Shown here piece after piece: positions 1 to 8,415 of a stretch of 64,000 bases of DNA. Every line of letters starts with the position of its first letter. The first letter of the stretch is position 1. The notes beneath the pieces were generated by a model, which did no database searches, was not told the DNA's origin, and saw nothing but the letters and a program-made list of their open reading frames with translations. The stretch lies in the NCBI GenBank assembly GCA_000696115.1, contig JJOH01000004.1:1-64000 (forward strand). Direction: 5' to 3'. This DNA comes from Streptomyces olindensis (GTDB lineage Bacteria; Actinomycetota; Actinomycetes; Streptomycetales; Streptomycetaceae). The position numbers and the translations under genes were made by a program.

Positions 1-117
1 CCCCGCCGTGGGCCCGGCCGTCGCCGCGCCCCCGGCCCCGGCCGCGCCGCCCGAGCAGGCCGGCGGCTGGCGCCCCTGGCGCTTCCGCATGTCCAACGAC
101 GTCTGGGGCACCCCCGC
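1..117 (+). repeat. Direct repeat, left copy of afsK linker/propeller start
   Basis: Bases 1-117 are identical to 218-334, as far as the window edge allows. After 117 the left copy has one extra G and then about 11 further shared bases before the two copies diverge into the linker and the propeller respectively. The left limit cannot be seen. Confidence 0.9.
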
Positions 118-1409
118 GCGTCGCCGACGTCCGTGCCGCCGCCGTCAAGGCACCCCCTCCGGAGGCCGCCCTCGCCGCCTCCTGGTCCAAGCCCCGCCCC
201 GGCGTCAACGGCACCGACCCCGCCGTGGGCCCGGCCGTCGCCGCGCCCCCGGCCCCGGCCGCGCCGCCCGAGCAGGCCGGCGGCTGGCGCCCCTGGCGCT
301 TCCGCATGTCCAACGACGTCTGGGGCACCCCCGCCGTCGCCGACGACCTTGTCTACGTCACCTCCTTCGAGGTGCACGCCCTGGACGTGGCCACCGGCCG
401 CCGCCGCTTCAAGACCCGGGACGTCGCCTGGTCCATGGCGGTCGCGGACGGCCGCATCCACGCCTCCGACGGGCCCACCCTGTTCGCCCTCGACGCCCGA
501 GAGGGCACCGACCTGTGGCGCCTGCAGACGGACGCCTGGGTCTACTCCCTCAAGGCCGGCCGCGGCACCGTCGTCACCGGCACCCGGGGCGGCGGCGTCC
601 AGGGCTGGGAGGCCTCCGGCGGCCAGAAGCTCTGGGAGATCACCGGCTGCCAGACCGACTTCGAGTCCCCCGAGGCCGGACCCGCCCTGCACGACGGCAC
701 GGTCTACGTGTGGCAGGACGCCCGGCTGCGCGCCCTGGACGCCCGCACCGGCGACGAGCGCTGGTCGTACCCGATCGGCGACGCGGCCTCCTGCGGCGGC
801 GTCCCGGTCCGGATCGCCCCGGCGACCGACGGGTACGTGTACGTCTGCGCTGGCACCCGCGTCCTCGCTCTCGACGTGGTGGCCGGGCACGTGAAGTGGC
901 ACTTCGAGGCCCCGGCCGTCTTCCTCTCCCCGCCCACCTTCGTCCCGGGCCCGGCCGTCACCGGCGGCGGCATCTACCTGGCCGACTACCTCGGCACGGT
1001 CTACGCCCTCGACGCCACCGACGGCCGCGACCGCTGGCGTATCGCCACCGAGTCCCGCGCCTCCGTCGAGCCGGTCCTGGTCGCCGCAGGCCACGTCCAC
1101 GTCGGCAGCGGCAAGGGCCTCTACACCCTCGACGCGGTCACCGGCACGCCCAAGTGGCGCTTCCAGGCGGGCGGCGACATCGTCGGCGCCCCCTCGGTGG
1201 CCGAGGGCCGCATCCACTTCGGCTCCACCGACCACCTGCTCTACACCCTGAAGGCCGACGACGGCCGGCTGCGCTGGAAGCTCGCCACCGGCGGCGAGAT
1301 CACCGGCTCCCCGGTCGTCCGGGACGGGGTGGTGTACGCGTGCAGCAAGGACCGCTGCGTGTACGCGCTGGACGCGGAGAAGGGCACGGGCACGGCGCGC
1401 ACCGCCTGA
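1..1409 (+). CDS. afsK: AfsK-type Ser/Thr kinase, C-terminal PQQ beta-propeller part (5' end outside window)
   Basis: The clean reading frame runs from about 120 to the TGA at 1409 and gives a proline/alanine-rich linker followed by at least seven blades of a PQQ-like beta-propeller, with repeated motifs such as VYALDA, LYTLDA and DGRLRWKLATGG. AfsK kinases have an N-terminal kinase domain and this kind of extracytoplasmic sensor propeller; they phosphorylate AfsR, whose gene lies at 8781-11774. The kinase domain is not in the window. Positions 1-117 are a near-exact copy of 218-334, but in a different frame (offset 217, not a multiple of 3), so the upstream frame may not connect to the propeller. 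A GTG at 225 could start only a truncated propeller. The AfsK name rests on domain type plus the nearby afsS-afsR; another PQQ kinase is possible. Confidence 0.72.
   Translation, partial: PPWARPSPRPRPRPRRPSRPAAGAPGASACPTTSGAPPRVADVRAAAVKAPPPEAALAASWSKPRPGVNGTDPAVGPAVAAPPAPAAPPEQAGGWRPWRFRMSNDVWGTPAVADDLVYVTSFEVHALDVATGRRRFKTRDVAWSMAVADGRIHASDGPTLFALDAREGTDLWRLQTDAWVYSLKAGRGTVVTGTRGGGVQGWEASGGQKLWEITGCQTDFESPEAGPALHDGTVYVWQDARLRALDARTGDERWSYPIGDAASCGGVPVRIAPATDGYVYVCAGTRVLALDVVAGHVKWHFEAPAVFLSPPTFVPGPAVTGGGIYLADYLGTVYALDATDGRDRWRIATESRASVEPVLVAAGHVHVGSGKGLYTLDAVTGTPKWRFQAGGDIVGAPSVAEGRIHFGSTDHLLYTLKADDGRLRWKLATGGEITGSPVVRDGVVYACSKDRCVYALDAEKGTGTARTA
218..334 (+). repeat. Direct repeat, right copy (in frame with propeller)
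   Basis: This is the second copy of the 117-bp block, here in frame with the propeller (residues GPAVAAPPAPAAPPE onwards). The 217-bp offset shifts the frame between copies. Confidence 0.9.
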
Positions 1410-1595
1410 CGCGCCCGGGGACGGCCGTCGCACGGCGTACGGAAGGGGTTCGGACGGCGGCCGTCGCATGGGGGAGCGGCTGGGGAGCGACCCGTTCACC
1501 GCTCTCACCCAAGACGCTACGCCCGGTGCGCGACGGCCGCCAGGCGGTGGCATGACCGCGACAGCGCTGGCCGTCAGTGCCGCAGCTCTGCCGCG

Positions 1596-2546
1596 TCAGT
1601 CCCGCAGTTCGGTGAGGAAGCCGAGCAGCGCCTCGTTCACCTCGTCGGGCCGCTCCTGCTGCGTCCAGTGGCCGCAGCCCGGCAGCACGAGCGGCTTCCG
1701 GCGCAGGTTCGGCATCAGCTCGGGCAGCTTGTCGATCAGTTCGGGCGTGCCCGGGAAGGCGGGCACGAGGTCCCGGTCGCCGTACACGTACAGCGCGGGC
1801 GGGGACACCACCGCGCCCTGCCAGGGAGCGGTCAGCTCCCAGTTGCGGTCCAGGTTGCGGTACCAGTTGAGCGCGCCGGTGAAGCCCGGCGCGAAGCTCT
1901 CGGTGAGCCGGTCGAGGTCCTCCTCGGTGAGCCACGGGGGCAGCACCTCGGGGTTCGCGGCGTCCGCGAGCCAGCCGCGCTCCGGGTCGACGAGGGCCTG
2001 CTCGGGGCGACCCGCGCCCGGGGCGTCACCCGAGGCGGAGTACAGCAGCTTGCGCAGGGTGGTGCGGGTGTCCGCGGTGAACTCGGCCTCCGCGACGCCG
2101 GGTTCCTCGAAGTAGTTCCAGTAGAAGCGACCGCCGAACCGCTCCCGCATGGTCCTCAGCGGTGGCTGCCCGCCCCGGAAGGGCGGCGGCACGCTCAGCC
2201 CCGCCACCCCGCGCACCACGTCCGGCCGCAGCAGCGCGGTGTGCCAGGCCACCGGCGCGCCCCAGTCGTGCCCGACGACGAACGCCCGCTCCTCGCCCAG
2301 CGCGCGGATCAGCCCGACCACGTCCCCCACCAGGTGCAGGATGCTGTAGTCGGCCACGTCCTCGGGGTGGTCGCTGCCGCCGTACCCGCGCTGGTCCGGC
2401 GCGACCACCCGGAAGCCGGCCTCGGCCAGCGGCCCGAACTGGTGCCGCCAGGAGTGCCAGGACTCCGGGAAGCCGTGCAGCAGCAGCACGAGCGGGCCCT
2501 CGCCCTGCTCCGCGATGTGCAGCTGAATGCCGTTCACGTCGATCAT
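1596..2546 (-). CDS. Alpha/beta hydrolase, epoxide hydrolase-like
   Basis: 316-aa cytosolic alpha/beta-fold hydrolase. Visible features are the oxyanion motif HGFP (about residues 24-27), the nucleophile elbow GHDWGAP with Asp94, a cap region rich in Trp/Tyr (FYWNYFEEPG), and a C-terminal catalytic His in GCGHWTQQE. An Asp nucleophile in GHDWG is typical of epoxide hydrolases and haloalkane dehalogenase relatives rather than esterases. It is probably the last gene of the minus-strand operon that starts at 4942; only 50 bases separate it from the enoyl-CoA hydratase. The ATG at 2546 is chosen, but a GTG five codons upstream (2561) is equally possible because neither has a strong ribosome site. 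Its role in the catabolic pathway is inferred from position only. Confidence 0.88.
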   Translation of the reverse strand: MIDVNGIQLHIAEQGEGPLVLLLHGFPESWHSWRHQFGPLAEAGFRVVAPDQRGYGGSDHPEDVADYSILHLVGDVVGLIRALGEERAFVVGHDWGAPVAWHTALLRPDVVRGVAGLSVPPPFRGGQPPLRTMRERFGGRFYWNYFEEPGVAEAEFTADTRTTLRKLLYSASGDAPGAGRPEQALVDPERGWLADAANPEVLPPWLTEEDLDRLTESFAPGFTGALNWYRNLDRNWELTAPWQGAVVSPPALYVYGDRDLVPAFPGTPELIDKLPELMPNLRRKPLVLPGCGHWTQQERPDEVNEALLGFLTELRD

Positions 2547-2596
2547 CCGATGCTCAACCACGCGTCGAGCATACGCGTGTAGACGTAAACCATTTC

Positions 2597-3370
2597 CTAA
2601 CGCAACCGGTACTCCCGCCGCCGTCCCGCGAACAGCCGGGCCTGTTCCCGGGCTTGCGCGTTCCCGAGCGCGATGAGGTGCGGTGCCTGCGCGATGCCCC
2701 GGGAGCGTCCCGCCTCGGTCGCGGCCCACAGCGCCCGCACCGTCCCCTGCACGGCCTGAGTCGGATACCCGGCGACGACGGTGGCGCAGGCGGTCGCCGC
2801 CGTCAACGCCTCGCCCTCCTCGACGAGTTCCGACACGAGCCCCACCTCGTGCGCCCGCCGCGCCGAGATCCGCTCGGCCGTCCCCAGCAGCGCCATCCGC
2901 GCTACCTCCCCGTACGGCATGCGCTGCGCCATGAGGACGGACTCGTAGGCGCTGACCATGCCGTAGGTGGTGTGCGGGTCGAAGAAGGAGGCGGTGGTGT
3001 CGGCGACGACGAACTCCGCCTCGCCGAGCAGGTAGAAGGCGCCCCCGCAGGCCATCCCGCGCACGGCGGCCACCACCGGCTTCCACAGGTCGTTCGCCTT
3101 GGGGCCGACGCCGAGCAGCGGATCGTCCTGCGCGTAGGGCGAGTTCGGCTGCGGCACGACGGCGTCCCGGTCGATGCCCGTGCAGAAGGCCCGCTCACCG
3201 GCCCCGGTGAGGACGACCGCCCGCACGGCGTCGTCGAACCGCAACCGCCGCCACACCTCGGCGAGTTCGCGGGCCATGGCGAGGTCGATGGCGTTGAGCC
3301 GCTCGGGCCGGTTCAGGGTCACGACGGCGACCCCGCTGTCCTCGTCGGAGCTGACGAGCACCCCGCTCAT
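2597..3370 (-). CDS. Enoyl-CoA hydratase/isomerase family protein
   Basis: 257-aa crotonase-fold protein. It shows the N-terminal NRPERLNAID segment, the acyl-CoA/oxyanion region GERAFCTGID and AVRGMACGGAFYLL, and the helix carrying AERISARRAHEVGLV. Members hydrate, isomerise or cleave CoA-linked acyl groups. The ATG at 3370 overlaps the TGA of the upstream DUF35 gene by four bases (ATGA), which fixes the start and indicates translational coupling in a thiolase-DUF35-hydratase-hydrolase operon. The usual catalytic glutamates are not obvious at their expected places, so whether it acts as a hydratase or another crotonase chemistry is open. Confidence 0.9.
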   Translation of the reverse strand: MSGVLVSSDEDSGVAVVTLNRPERLNAIDLAMARELAEVWRRLRFDDAVRAVVLTGAGERAFCTGIDRDAVVPQPNSPYAQDDPLLGVGPKANDLWKPVVAAVRGMACGGAFYLLGEAEFVVADTTASFFDPHTTYGMVSAYESVLMAQRMPYGEVARMALLGTAERISARRAHEVGLVSELVEEGEALTAATACATVVAGYPTQAVQGTVRALWAATEAGRSRGIAQAPHLIALGNAQAREQARLFAGRRREYRLR

Positions 3371-3780
3371 GACCGCTCCGGGACCCACCGCGGCAGGCCG
3401 TCGTCGAAGACGACCCGCACCCGGGTGCCGATCCGCAGGCGCTCCGCGGGCAGGGAGCCGATCGCCGCGCCCGGTTCCGCGACCAGGTTGCCGACGAGCC
3501 GGATGCGCGGCGCCTCGTCCAGCTCGACGAGGACCACGTTGTAGGGCGCCAGCGCGGCGTAGTCGGGCAGCAGCGGCGGATGGGCCACCACGTACGACCA
3601 GACACGGCCCTGGCCGGACATCCGGCGCCAGTCCGTCGTGAACGACTGGCAGTGCGGGCAGCAGGGGCGGGGCGGGAAGCGGAGCTCGCCGCAGTCGGCG
3701 CAGGCCTGGACGCGCAGCTCGCCCTGTGCCGCGTACGTCCAGAAGGGGGCGCCGGCGGTGTCGGTGACGGGTCGCAGCAT
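3367..3780 (-). CDS. Zn-ribbon/OB-fold DUF35 protein, thiolase partner
   Basis: 137-aa protein with an N-terminal rubredoxin-like zinc ribbon (CADC...CCPHC, about residues 32-48) followed by an OB-fold (VWSYVVAHPPLLPDYAALAPYNVVLVEL, split by loops). This is the DUF35 (ChsH2-like) architecture. Such proteins bind the thiolase-like lipid-transfer proteins encoded beside them and are needed for their activity, for example in retro-aldol cleavage of steroid side chains. Only one base separates its start from the stop of the thiolase-like gene, and its stop overlaps the hydratase start, so the three are clearly co-translated. The substrate is not visible. Confidence 0.88.
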   Translation of the reverse strand: MLRPVTDTAGAPFWTYAAQGELRVQACADCGELRFPPRPCCPHCQSFTTDWRRMSGQGRVWSYVVAHPPLLPDYAALAPYNVVLVELDEAPRIRLVGNLVAEPGAAIGSLPAERLRIGTRVRVVFDDGLPRWVPERS

Positions 3781-3781
3781 C

Positions 3782-4942
3782 TCAACTCCTCAGCAGCAGG
3801 GCGGAGGTCGGCACCCCTTCACCGGCGGTGATGAGACAGGTGGAGGCGCCGGGCACCTGCGCGGTGCTGGTGCCGCGCAGCTGCTTCACCCCTTCGGTGA
3901 TCAGGTTGAAGCCGTGCACGTACGCCTCGGACAGCCCGCCCCCGCCGGTGTTCAGCGGGAGCATGCCGCCGGTCTCCAGCGCCCCGCCCTCGGTGAACGC
4001 CCCGCCCTCGCCGCGCCCGCAGAAGCCGTAGCCCTCCAGGGAGAGCAGCACCAGGGGCGTGAAGGCGTCGTAGATCTGGGCGACGTCCACGTCCTCGGGG
4101 GTCAGGTCGGCGTGCTTCCACAGATGCCGGGCGGCGCTCCAGGCCGGGCCCGTGAGGGGGTCGTCGTTCCAGTAGTTGACCATCCCGTGGTGCTGGGCGG
4201 GCAGCGACTGGGCGGTGGAGTGGACGTAGACGGGCTTCCGGCGGCAGTCGCGGGCGCGCTCGGCGGAGACCACGACACAGGCCAGCGCCCCGTCCGTCTC
4301 CAGGCAGTTGTCGAAGAGGCAGAGCGGCTCGCTGATCCACCGGGACGTCATGTACATCTCGCGGGTCAGGGGCCGGTCGTACATGATCGCGTCCGGGTTC
4401 TGCTTGGCGCGGTTGCGGCAGGCCAGGGCGACGTTGAACAGGTGGTCGCGGGTGGCCCCGTACTCGTGGAGGTAGCGGCGGGCGAGCATGGCGATCTCGT
4501 CGACGGGCCGGAGCAGCCCGAACGGCCGGGTCCACTGGGCCGGGGTCGGGAGCTGGACGGTGGTGTTCGTCCACGGCCGCGGCCCGCTGCCCCGCTTGCG
4601 GGACCGCCAGGCCACCCCGACGCTCGCCTGGCCGCTCGCGACGGCGGCGGCGAGATGCGCGACCGTCGCGCACGAACCCCCGCCCCCGAAGCCGACCTTG
4701 CTGAAGAAGGTGAGGTCGCCGAAGCCGCAGGCCTTGGCCAGCTCCACCTCGTCCGTCTCCTCCATGGTGTAGGAGGCGAGCGCGTCGACCTCGCCGGGCG
4801 CGATCCCGGCGTCGTCGAGGGCGGCCAGCACGGCCCGGCAGGCGAGGGTGCGTTCGTCCTCGGGGAGGTGCTTGGCGAAGGGCGTCTGGCCGATGCCGAC
4901 GACGGCGGTGGCGTCCTTGAGGCCTGCCGATCCTGCTGCCAT
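3782..4942 (-). CDS. Thiolase-like lipid-transfer protein (Ltp2/SCP2-thiolase family)
   Basis: 386-aa thiolase-fold protein. N-terminal VVGIGQTPFAKHLPEDERTL, central GGGGSCATVAHLAAAV, and C-terminal IYDAFTPLVLLSLEGYGFC and LNTGGGGLSEAYVHGFNLITEGV match the thiolase/lipid-transfer group that includes steroid aldolase Ltp2. Together with the adjacent DUF35 protein this is more likely a retro-aldolase or CoA-ester lyase than a beta-ketothiolase. It is the first gene of the minus-strand operon. Its promoter region (4943-5039) is shared with the divergent CoA ligase and holds two CTGAC-type palindromes, 4972-4986 being 30 bases from this start. Inferred role: carbon-chain shortening of a cyclic acyl-CoA. 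Confidence 0.85.
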   Translation of the reverse strand: MAAGSAGLKDATAVVGIGQTPFAKHLPEDERTLACRAVLAALDDAGIAPGEVDALASYTMEETDEVELAKACGFGDLTFFSKVGFGGGGSCATVAHLAAAVASGQASVGVAWRSRKRGSGPRPWTNTTVQLPTPAQWTRPFGLLRPVDEIAMLARRYLHEYGATRDHLFNVALACRNRAKQNPDAIMYDRPLTREMYMTSRWISEPLCLFDNCLETDGALACVVVSAERARDCRRKPVYVHSTAQSLPAQHHGMVNYWNDDPLTGPAWSAARHLWKHADLTPEDVDVAQIYDAFTPLVLLSLEGYGFCGRGEGGAFTEGGALETGGMLPLNTGGGGLSEAYVHGFNLITEGVKQLRGTSTAQVPGASTCLITAGEGVPTSALLLRS

Positions 4943-4971
4943 GCTGCGCGCACCTCCGGCCCGAACGGTCG

Positions 4972-4986
4972 CTGACAGGGCGTCAG
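4972..4986. promoter_or_regulatory. Palindromic operator CTGACA-N3-CGTCAG (imperfect)
   Basis: CTGACAGGGCGTCAG differs by one base from the perfect CTGACG-N3-CGTCAG seen at 11968, 14943, 15003 and 41589. It lies 30 bases upstream of the thiolase-like gene start. Probably half of a paired operator in this divergent promoter. Confidence 0.7.
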
Positions 4987-4998
4987 ATTACCGTTAAT

Positions 4999-5013
4999 CT
5001 GACGGTCAGTCAG
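4999..5013. promoter_or_regulatory. Palindromic operator CTGACG-N3-AGTCAG (imperfect)
   Basis: CTGACGGTCAGTCAG is the second copy in the divergent promoter, 26 bases before the GTG of the CoA ligase, with one mismatch in the right arm. Its arms match the other five sites. Confidence 0.7.
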
Positions 5014-5039
5014 CTCCTCGGGTTCTCGGGAGGCTTGCG

Positions 5040-6647
5040 GTGCGAGCGGACACGGAGTGGGGAAGCGTTCCGGGCCTGGTGAGGGCGGCGGCCGAGCACT
5101 ATGCGGACGTCGAGGCGGTCGTCGAGGGCCGGACCCGGATCACGTACGCGGAACTGGGCGCGCGCGTGGACCGCGCGGCGGCGGCCTGCGTGGCGAACGG
5201 GCTCGGACCGGGCGACCGGGTCGCCGTCTGGGCGCCGAACACGCTCGACTGGATCGTCGCGGCCCTGGGAGCGGTGTCGGCGGGCGGCGTCCTGGTCCCG
5301 CTCAACACCCGCTTCAAGGGCACGGAGGCGGCGGACGTCCTGCGCCGCAGCGGGGCCCGGCTGCTGTTCGTGACGGGCACCTTCCTCGGCACCTCGTACG
5401 TGGCCTCGCTGCGCAGGGCGGCCGGGGAGGGCCCGGGCGACGGCCCGCTGCCCGGCCTGCCCGCCCTGGAGCGCGCGGTGGTCTTCGCCGAGGACGCCCC
5501 GGCCGCCTTCCTCACCTGGAAGGACTTCCTGGCGAGCGGGGAGGGGGTGGGCCCTGCGGAAGTCCGCCGCCGGGCCGCCGCGGTCGACGGCTCCCACCCC
5601 TCGGACATCATCTTCACCTCGGGCACGACGGGCCGGCCCAAGGGCGCGGTCATCACCCACGCGCAGACGCTGCGGGCCTACGACATCTGGGGCGACCTGG
5701 CGGGCCTGGCCCGGGGCGACCGCTACCTGATCGTGAACCCCTTCTTCCACACCTTCGGCTACAAGGCCGGGGTGATCGCCTGCCTCATGCGGGGCGCGAC
5801 GATGATCCCGCAGCCGGTGTTCAACGTGACCACGGTCCTCGCCAACATCGCCGCGGAACGCGTCTCCGTCCTGCCCGGCCCCCCGACCCTCCTGCAGTCC
5901 CTCCTCGACCACCCGGCCCGGGACGCCCACGACCTCTCCGCACTGCGCCTGGTGGTGACGGGCGCGGCGGTGGTGCCGCTGCGGCTCGTCGAGCGGCTGC
6001 GCGGGGAACTCGGCGTCGACACGGTCCTCACGGCCTACGGCCTCTCCGAGGCGGGCGGCGTCGTCACGATGTGCCGGCGCGGCGACGACCCGACGGTGAT
6101 CGCGTCGACGTCGGGCCGGGCGATCCCCGGCACCCGGGTGAGGGTCGTGGACGCCGAGGGCCGCTCTGTGGGCCCCGGCACGCCGGGCGAGGTCCTGGTC
6201 CGCGGCTTCAACGTCATGACCGGCTACTACGAGGACGAGGCCGCCACCGCCGAGGTCCTGACGCCGGACGGCTGGCTGCGCACGGGCGACGTCGGCGTCC
6301 TGGACCCCGCGGGCAACCTGCGGATCACCGACCGCCTCAAGGACATGTTCATCGTCGGCGGCTTCAACGCCTACCCCGCCGAGATAGAGCAGCTCCTCGG
6401 CCTCCACCCGGACGTGGCGGACGTGGCGGTGATCGGCGTACCGGACGCCCGGCTGGGGGAGGTGGGCCGGGCCTACGTCGTACGGCGGCCCGGGGCGCTG
6501 GTGACCGCCGACGACCTGATCGCCTGGTCCCGCCGCGAGATGGCGAACTACAAGGTGCCGCGCACGGTGGAGTTCGTGGCGGAACTCCCGAGGAACGCGA
6601 GCGGCAAGGTCGTGAAGGGGGCGCTGCGCGAGCGGGTCACCGGCTGA
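5040..6647 (+). CDS. Acyl-CoA ligase, FadD3-like (AMP-binding)
   Basis: 535-aa adenylate-forming enzyme that activates a carboxylic acid to its CoA ester. The P-loop-like motif TSGTTGRPKG lies near residues 194-203, then TAYGLSEAGG, the TGD hinge (GWLRTGDVGVLD), the DRLKDMFIVGGFN linker, and the catalytic Lys in NASGKVVKG near the C-terminus. The stretches NPFFHTFGYKAG and VLPGPPTLLQSLLDHPAR strongly recall mycobacterial FadD3, the CoA ligase for the last steroid ring fragment (HIP). The substrate is therefore probably a cyclic or steroid-like acid, but this is inference from memory of the family. Start GTG at 5040 with GGGAGG at 5028-5033. It is divergent from the thiolase operon and shares its operators. 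Confidence 0.9.
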   Translation: MRADTEWGSVPGLVRAAAEHYADVEAVVEGRTRITYAELGARVDRAAAACVANGLGPGDRVAVWAPNTLDWIVAALGAVSAGGVLVPLNTRFKGTEAADVLRRSGARLLFVTGTFLGTSYVASLRRAAGEGPGDGPLPGLPALERAVVFAEDAPAAFLTWKDFLASGEGVGPAEVRRRAAAVDGSHPSDIIFTSGTTGRPKGAVITHAQTLRAYDIWGDLAGLARGDRYLIVNPFFHTFGYKAGVIACLMRGATMIPQPVFNVTTVLANIAAERVSVLPGPPTLLQSLLDHPARDAHDLSALRLVVTGAAVVPLRLVERLRGELGVDTVLTAYGLSEAGGVVTMCRRGDDPTVIASTSGRAIPGTRVRVVDAEGRSVGPGTPGEVLVRGFNVMTGYYEDEAATAEVLTPDGWLRTGDVGVLDPAGNLRITDRLKDMFIVGGFNAYPAEIEQLLGLHPDVADVAVIGVPDARLGEVGRAYVVRRPGALVTADDLIAWSRREMANYKVPRTVEFVAELPRNASGKVVKGALRERVTG

Positions 6648-7560
6648 CCGGCAGGGCCGGGGTCCCGGTCACCGACATCATCAGCGAGTAGAGCGTGGTG
6701 TCGGCGGCGATGAACATGCGGTTGCGCCGGGCGCCGCCGAAGCGGATGTTGGCGACGGTGCCGGGGACCAGGACACGGCCGAGGAGCGTGCCGTCGGGGT
6801 CGTAGCAGTGCACACCGCCGTCCATGGCGGCGGCCCAGAGGCGGCCCGCGTCGTCGAAGCGGATGTTGTCGAAGTTCCCGTGCGCGCACGCGGCGAAGAC
6901 CTCGCCGCCGCCGAGCGTGCCGTCGTCGCGGACGTCGAAGACGCGGATGTGGTTGGCGAGGCTGTCGGACACGTACAGCCGGCGCTCGTCGGGCGAGAAG
7001 ACCAGCCCGTTGGGCCCCTGGAACCCGTCGGCGACCAACCGCACCTCACCGCTGCCCGGATCCACCCGGTACACGTTCCGCGCGCCGATCTCGCTCTCCC
7101 CGCGGTGCCCCTCGTAGTCCGTGGCGATCCCGAACTCGGGGTCGGAGAACCAGACCGACCCGTCCGACCGCACCACGGCGTCGTTCGGGCTGTTGAGCCG
7201 CTTGCCCTCGAACCGCTCGGCGATCACCGTGACCGAACCGTCGTGCTCCGTCCGCGTCACGCGCCGGTTCCCCTGCTCACAGGTGATGAGACGCCCCTGC
7301 CCGTCCAGGGTGTTGCCGTTCGGGAACCCGGCGGGCGAGCGGAAGACGCCCACGGCCCCCGTCGTCTCGTCCCAGCGCAGCAGCCGGTCGTTGGGGATGT
7401 CGCTCCACACGAGATACCGCCCGGCGGGCACGTACACGGGTCCCTCGGCCCACCGGCACCCCTCGAACAACGTCTCCAGCGCCGAGTCCCCGGCCTGGCA
7501 GCGGCCCGTGCGGAACCGTTCGTCGAGGGTCTCGTACGTCTGGGGTTGCTCACCGGGCAT
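6637..7560 (-). CDS. SMP-30/gluconolactonase/LRE family protein
   Basis: 307-aa six-bladed beta-propeller lactonase of the SMP-30 family. Diagnostic stretches are CRWAEGPVYVPAGRYLVWSD, LNSPNDAVVRSDGSVWFSDP, GPNGLVFSPDERRLYVSDS and a C-terminal NIRFGG; the Glu/Asn/Asp metal ligands of these motifs are present. The family opens sugar or other lactones using a divalent metal. The 3' end overlaps the 3' end of the CoA ligase by 11 bases (tail to tail). No CTGACG operator precedes it, so it need not belong to the same regulon, although lactone opening would suit a ring-degradation pathway. Confidence 0.88.
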   Translation of the reverse strand: MPGEQPQTYETLDERFRTGRCQAGDSALETLFEGCRWAEGPVYVPAGRYLVWSDIPNDRLLRWDETTGAVGVFRSPAGFPNGNTLDGQGRLITCEQGNRRVTRTEHDGSVTVIAERFEGKRLNSPNDAVVRSDGSVWFSDPEFGIATDYEGHRGESEIGARNVYRVDPGSGEVRLVADGFQGPNGLVFSPDERRLYVSDSLANHIRVFDVRDDGTLGGGEVFAACAHGNFDNIRFDDAGRLWAAAMDGGVHCYDPDGTLLGRVLVPGTVANIRFGGARRNRMFIAADTTLYSLMMSVTGTPALPVSR

Positions 7561-7669
7561 GCCGCCACCTTCGGGTCCGGGCCGATCGTGATCGTCGCGG
7601 ACCCACTATCGCGCGCCGGGGGCGTCGGCGCACGGGCCGAGACCCCCGGACCCGGGTATGGTGAGCGGT

Positions 7670-7936
7670 ATGGCAACGAAGAAGTACACCGTGACCCTCC
7701 CGGAGGAGCTCGCCGAGGAGATCCGGCAGGAGGTCGGGTCCGGCGGCTTCAGTGCCTATGTCACGCGGGCCATAGAGCGTCAGCGGGAGCAGGACCGGCT
7801 GGGTGAGCTGGTGGCATGGCTGGAGGAGGAGCACGGCCCCGTCACCGACGACGAGCTCGCGTCGGCCGAAGCCGAGCGCAGGGAGTTCGAGAGCCACTTC
7901 ACGGAGCAGGGTGAGCATCGCCGGAAGGCGAGCTGA
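7670..7936 (+). CDS. Antitoxin-like ribbon-helix-helix protein (VapB-type)
   Basis: 88-aa protein. Residues 1-45 (TKKYTVTLPEELAEEIRQEV) form a ribbon-helix-helix DNA-binding segment, and the acidic helical C-terminus is typical of a toxin-neutralising tail. It overlaps the downstream PIN gene by one base (TGATG), as is usual for type II toxin-antitoxin pairs. The ATG at 7670 is preferred; an in-frame ATG at 7658 would add four residues. Likely represses its own promoter. Function is inferred from fold and pairing. Confidence 0.82.
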   Translation: MATKKYTVTLPEELAEEIRQEVGSGGFSAYVTRAIERQREQDRLGELVAWLEEEHGPVTDDELASAEAERREFESHFTEQGEHRRKAS

Positions 7937-8331
7937 TGCTGCCGTCCTGCTATGTGCTGGATTGTGAGGCGCTCTCGCGGGCCGTGCTGGGGGACCGGGT
8001 GATGCTGGCGCGGCTCAAGGACGCCCATCGCTCGGGCATTCGCGTCGTGACCAGCTCCATGACGCTGATCGAGGCGTACCACGGTCGGGTACGGCGTGCC
8101 GCTTGGGCGTGGGCGATGTCGCGGGTCGTGGTCGAACCCGTGACGCGGGACGTCGCCGACGCCGCCGTCACCCTGCTCCAGGACACGGGCCTGCACGGTC
8201 ACAAGTACGCCATCGACGCGGCCCTGGCCGTCATCGCGGGCCGGCAGCCCGGAGGTGTCGTGCTCTTCACGTCCGACGAGGACGACATGGGAAAGCTCTG
8301 CGGGCCGGGCGTCAGGTCCGTTCCGCTGTAG
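7936..8331 (+). CDS. PIN-domain ribonuclease toxin (VapC-type)
   Basis: 131-aa PIN-fold protein. The acidic metal-binding residues of the fold are recognisable: Asp in YVLDCEALS, Glu in MTLIEAYHG, Asp in YAIDAALAVIA and the TSDEDDM cluster. VapC-type toxins are Mg-dependent RNases held inactive by their antitoxin. The gene is translationally coupled to the RHH gene at 7670. It sits between the SMP-30 gene and afsS, facing afsS, with a hairpin at 8359-8397 between the two convergent genes. Confidence 0.85.
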   Translation: MLPSCYVLDCEALSRAVLGDRVMLARLKDAHRSGIRVVTSSMTLIEAYHGRVRRAAWAWAMSRVVVEPVTRDVADAAVTLLQDTGLHGHKYAIDAALAVIAGRQPGGVVLFTSDEDDMGKLCGPGVRSVPL

Positions 8332-8358
8332 CGGAGCGCCCCCGCGTCCGGGCACACA

Positions 8359-8397
8359 TCGGCCGCGACGGCTCCCCCTCCGCGCCGCCGCGGCCGA
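8359..8397. terminator. Inverted repeat between vapC-like gene and afsS
   Basis: A 9-bp perfect stem (TCGGCCGCG and CGCGGCCGA) with a 21-base GC-rich loop lies between two convergent genes. Plausible bidirectional terminator; no T-run, as is usual in Streptomyces. Confidence 0.5.
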
Positions 8398-8415
8398 ACC
8401 CCGTGTGGAGGTGGC

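Noticed and set aside
1596..3086. A longer minus-strand frame (496 codons) reading through the alpha/beta hydrolase into the hydratase region
   Set aside because: The upstream 180 codons are the wrong-frame shadow of the enoyl-CoA hydratase gene; the hydrolase clearly starts at 2546 or 2561.
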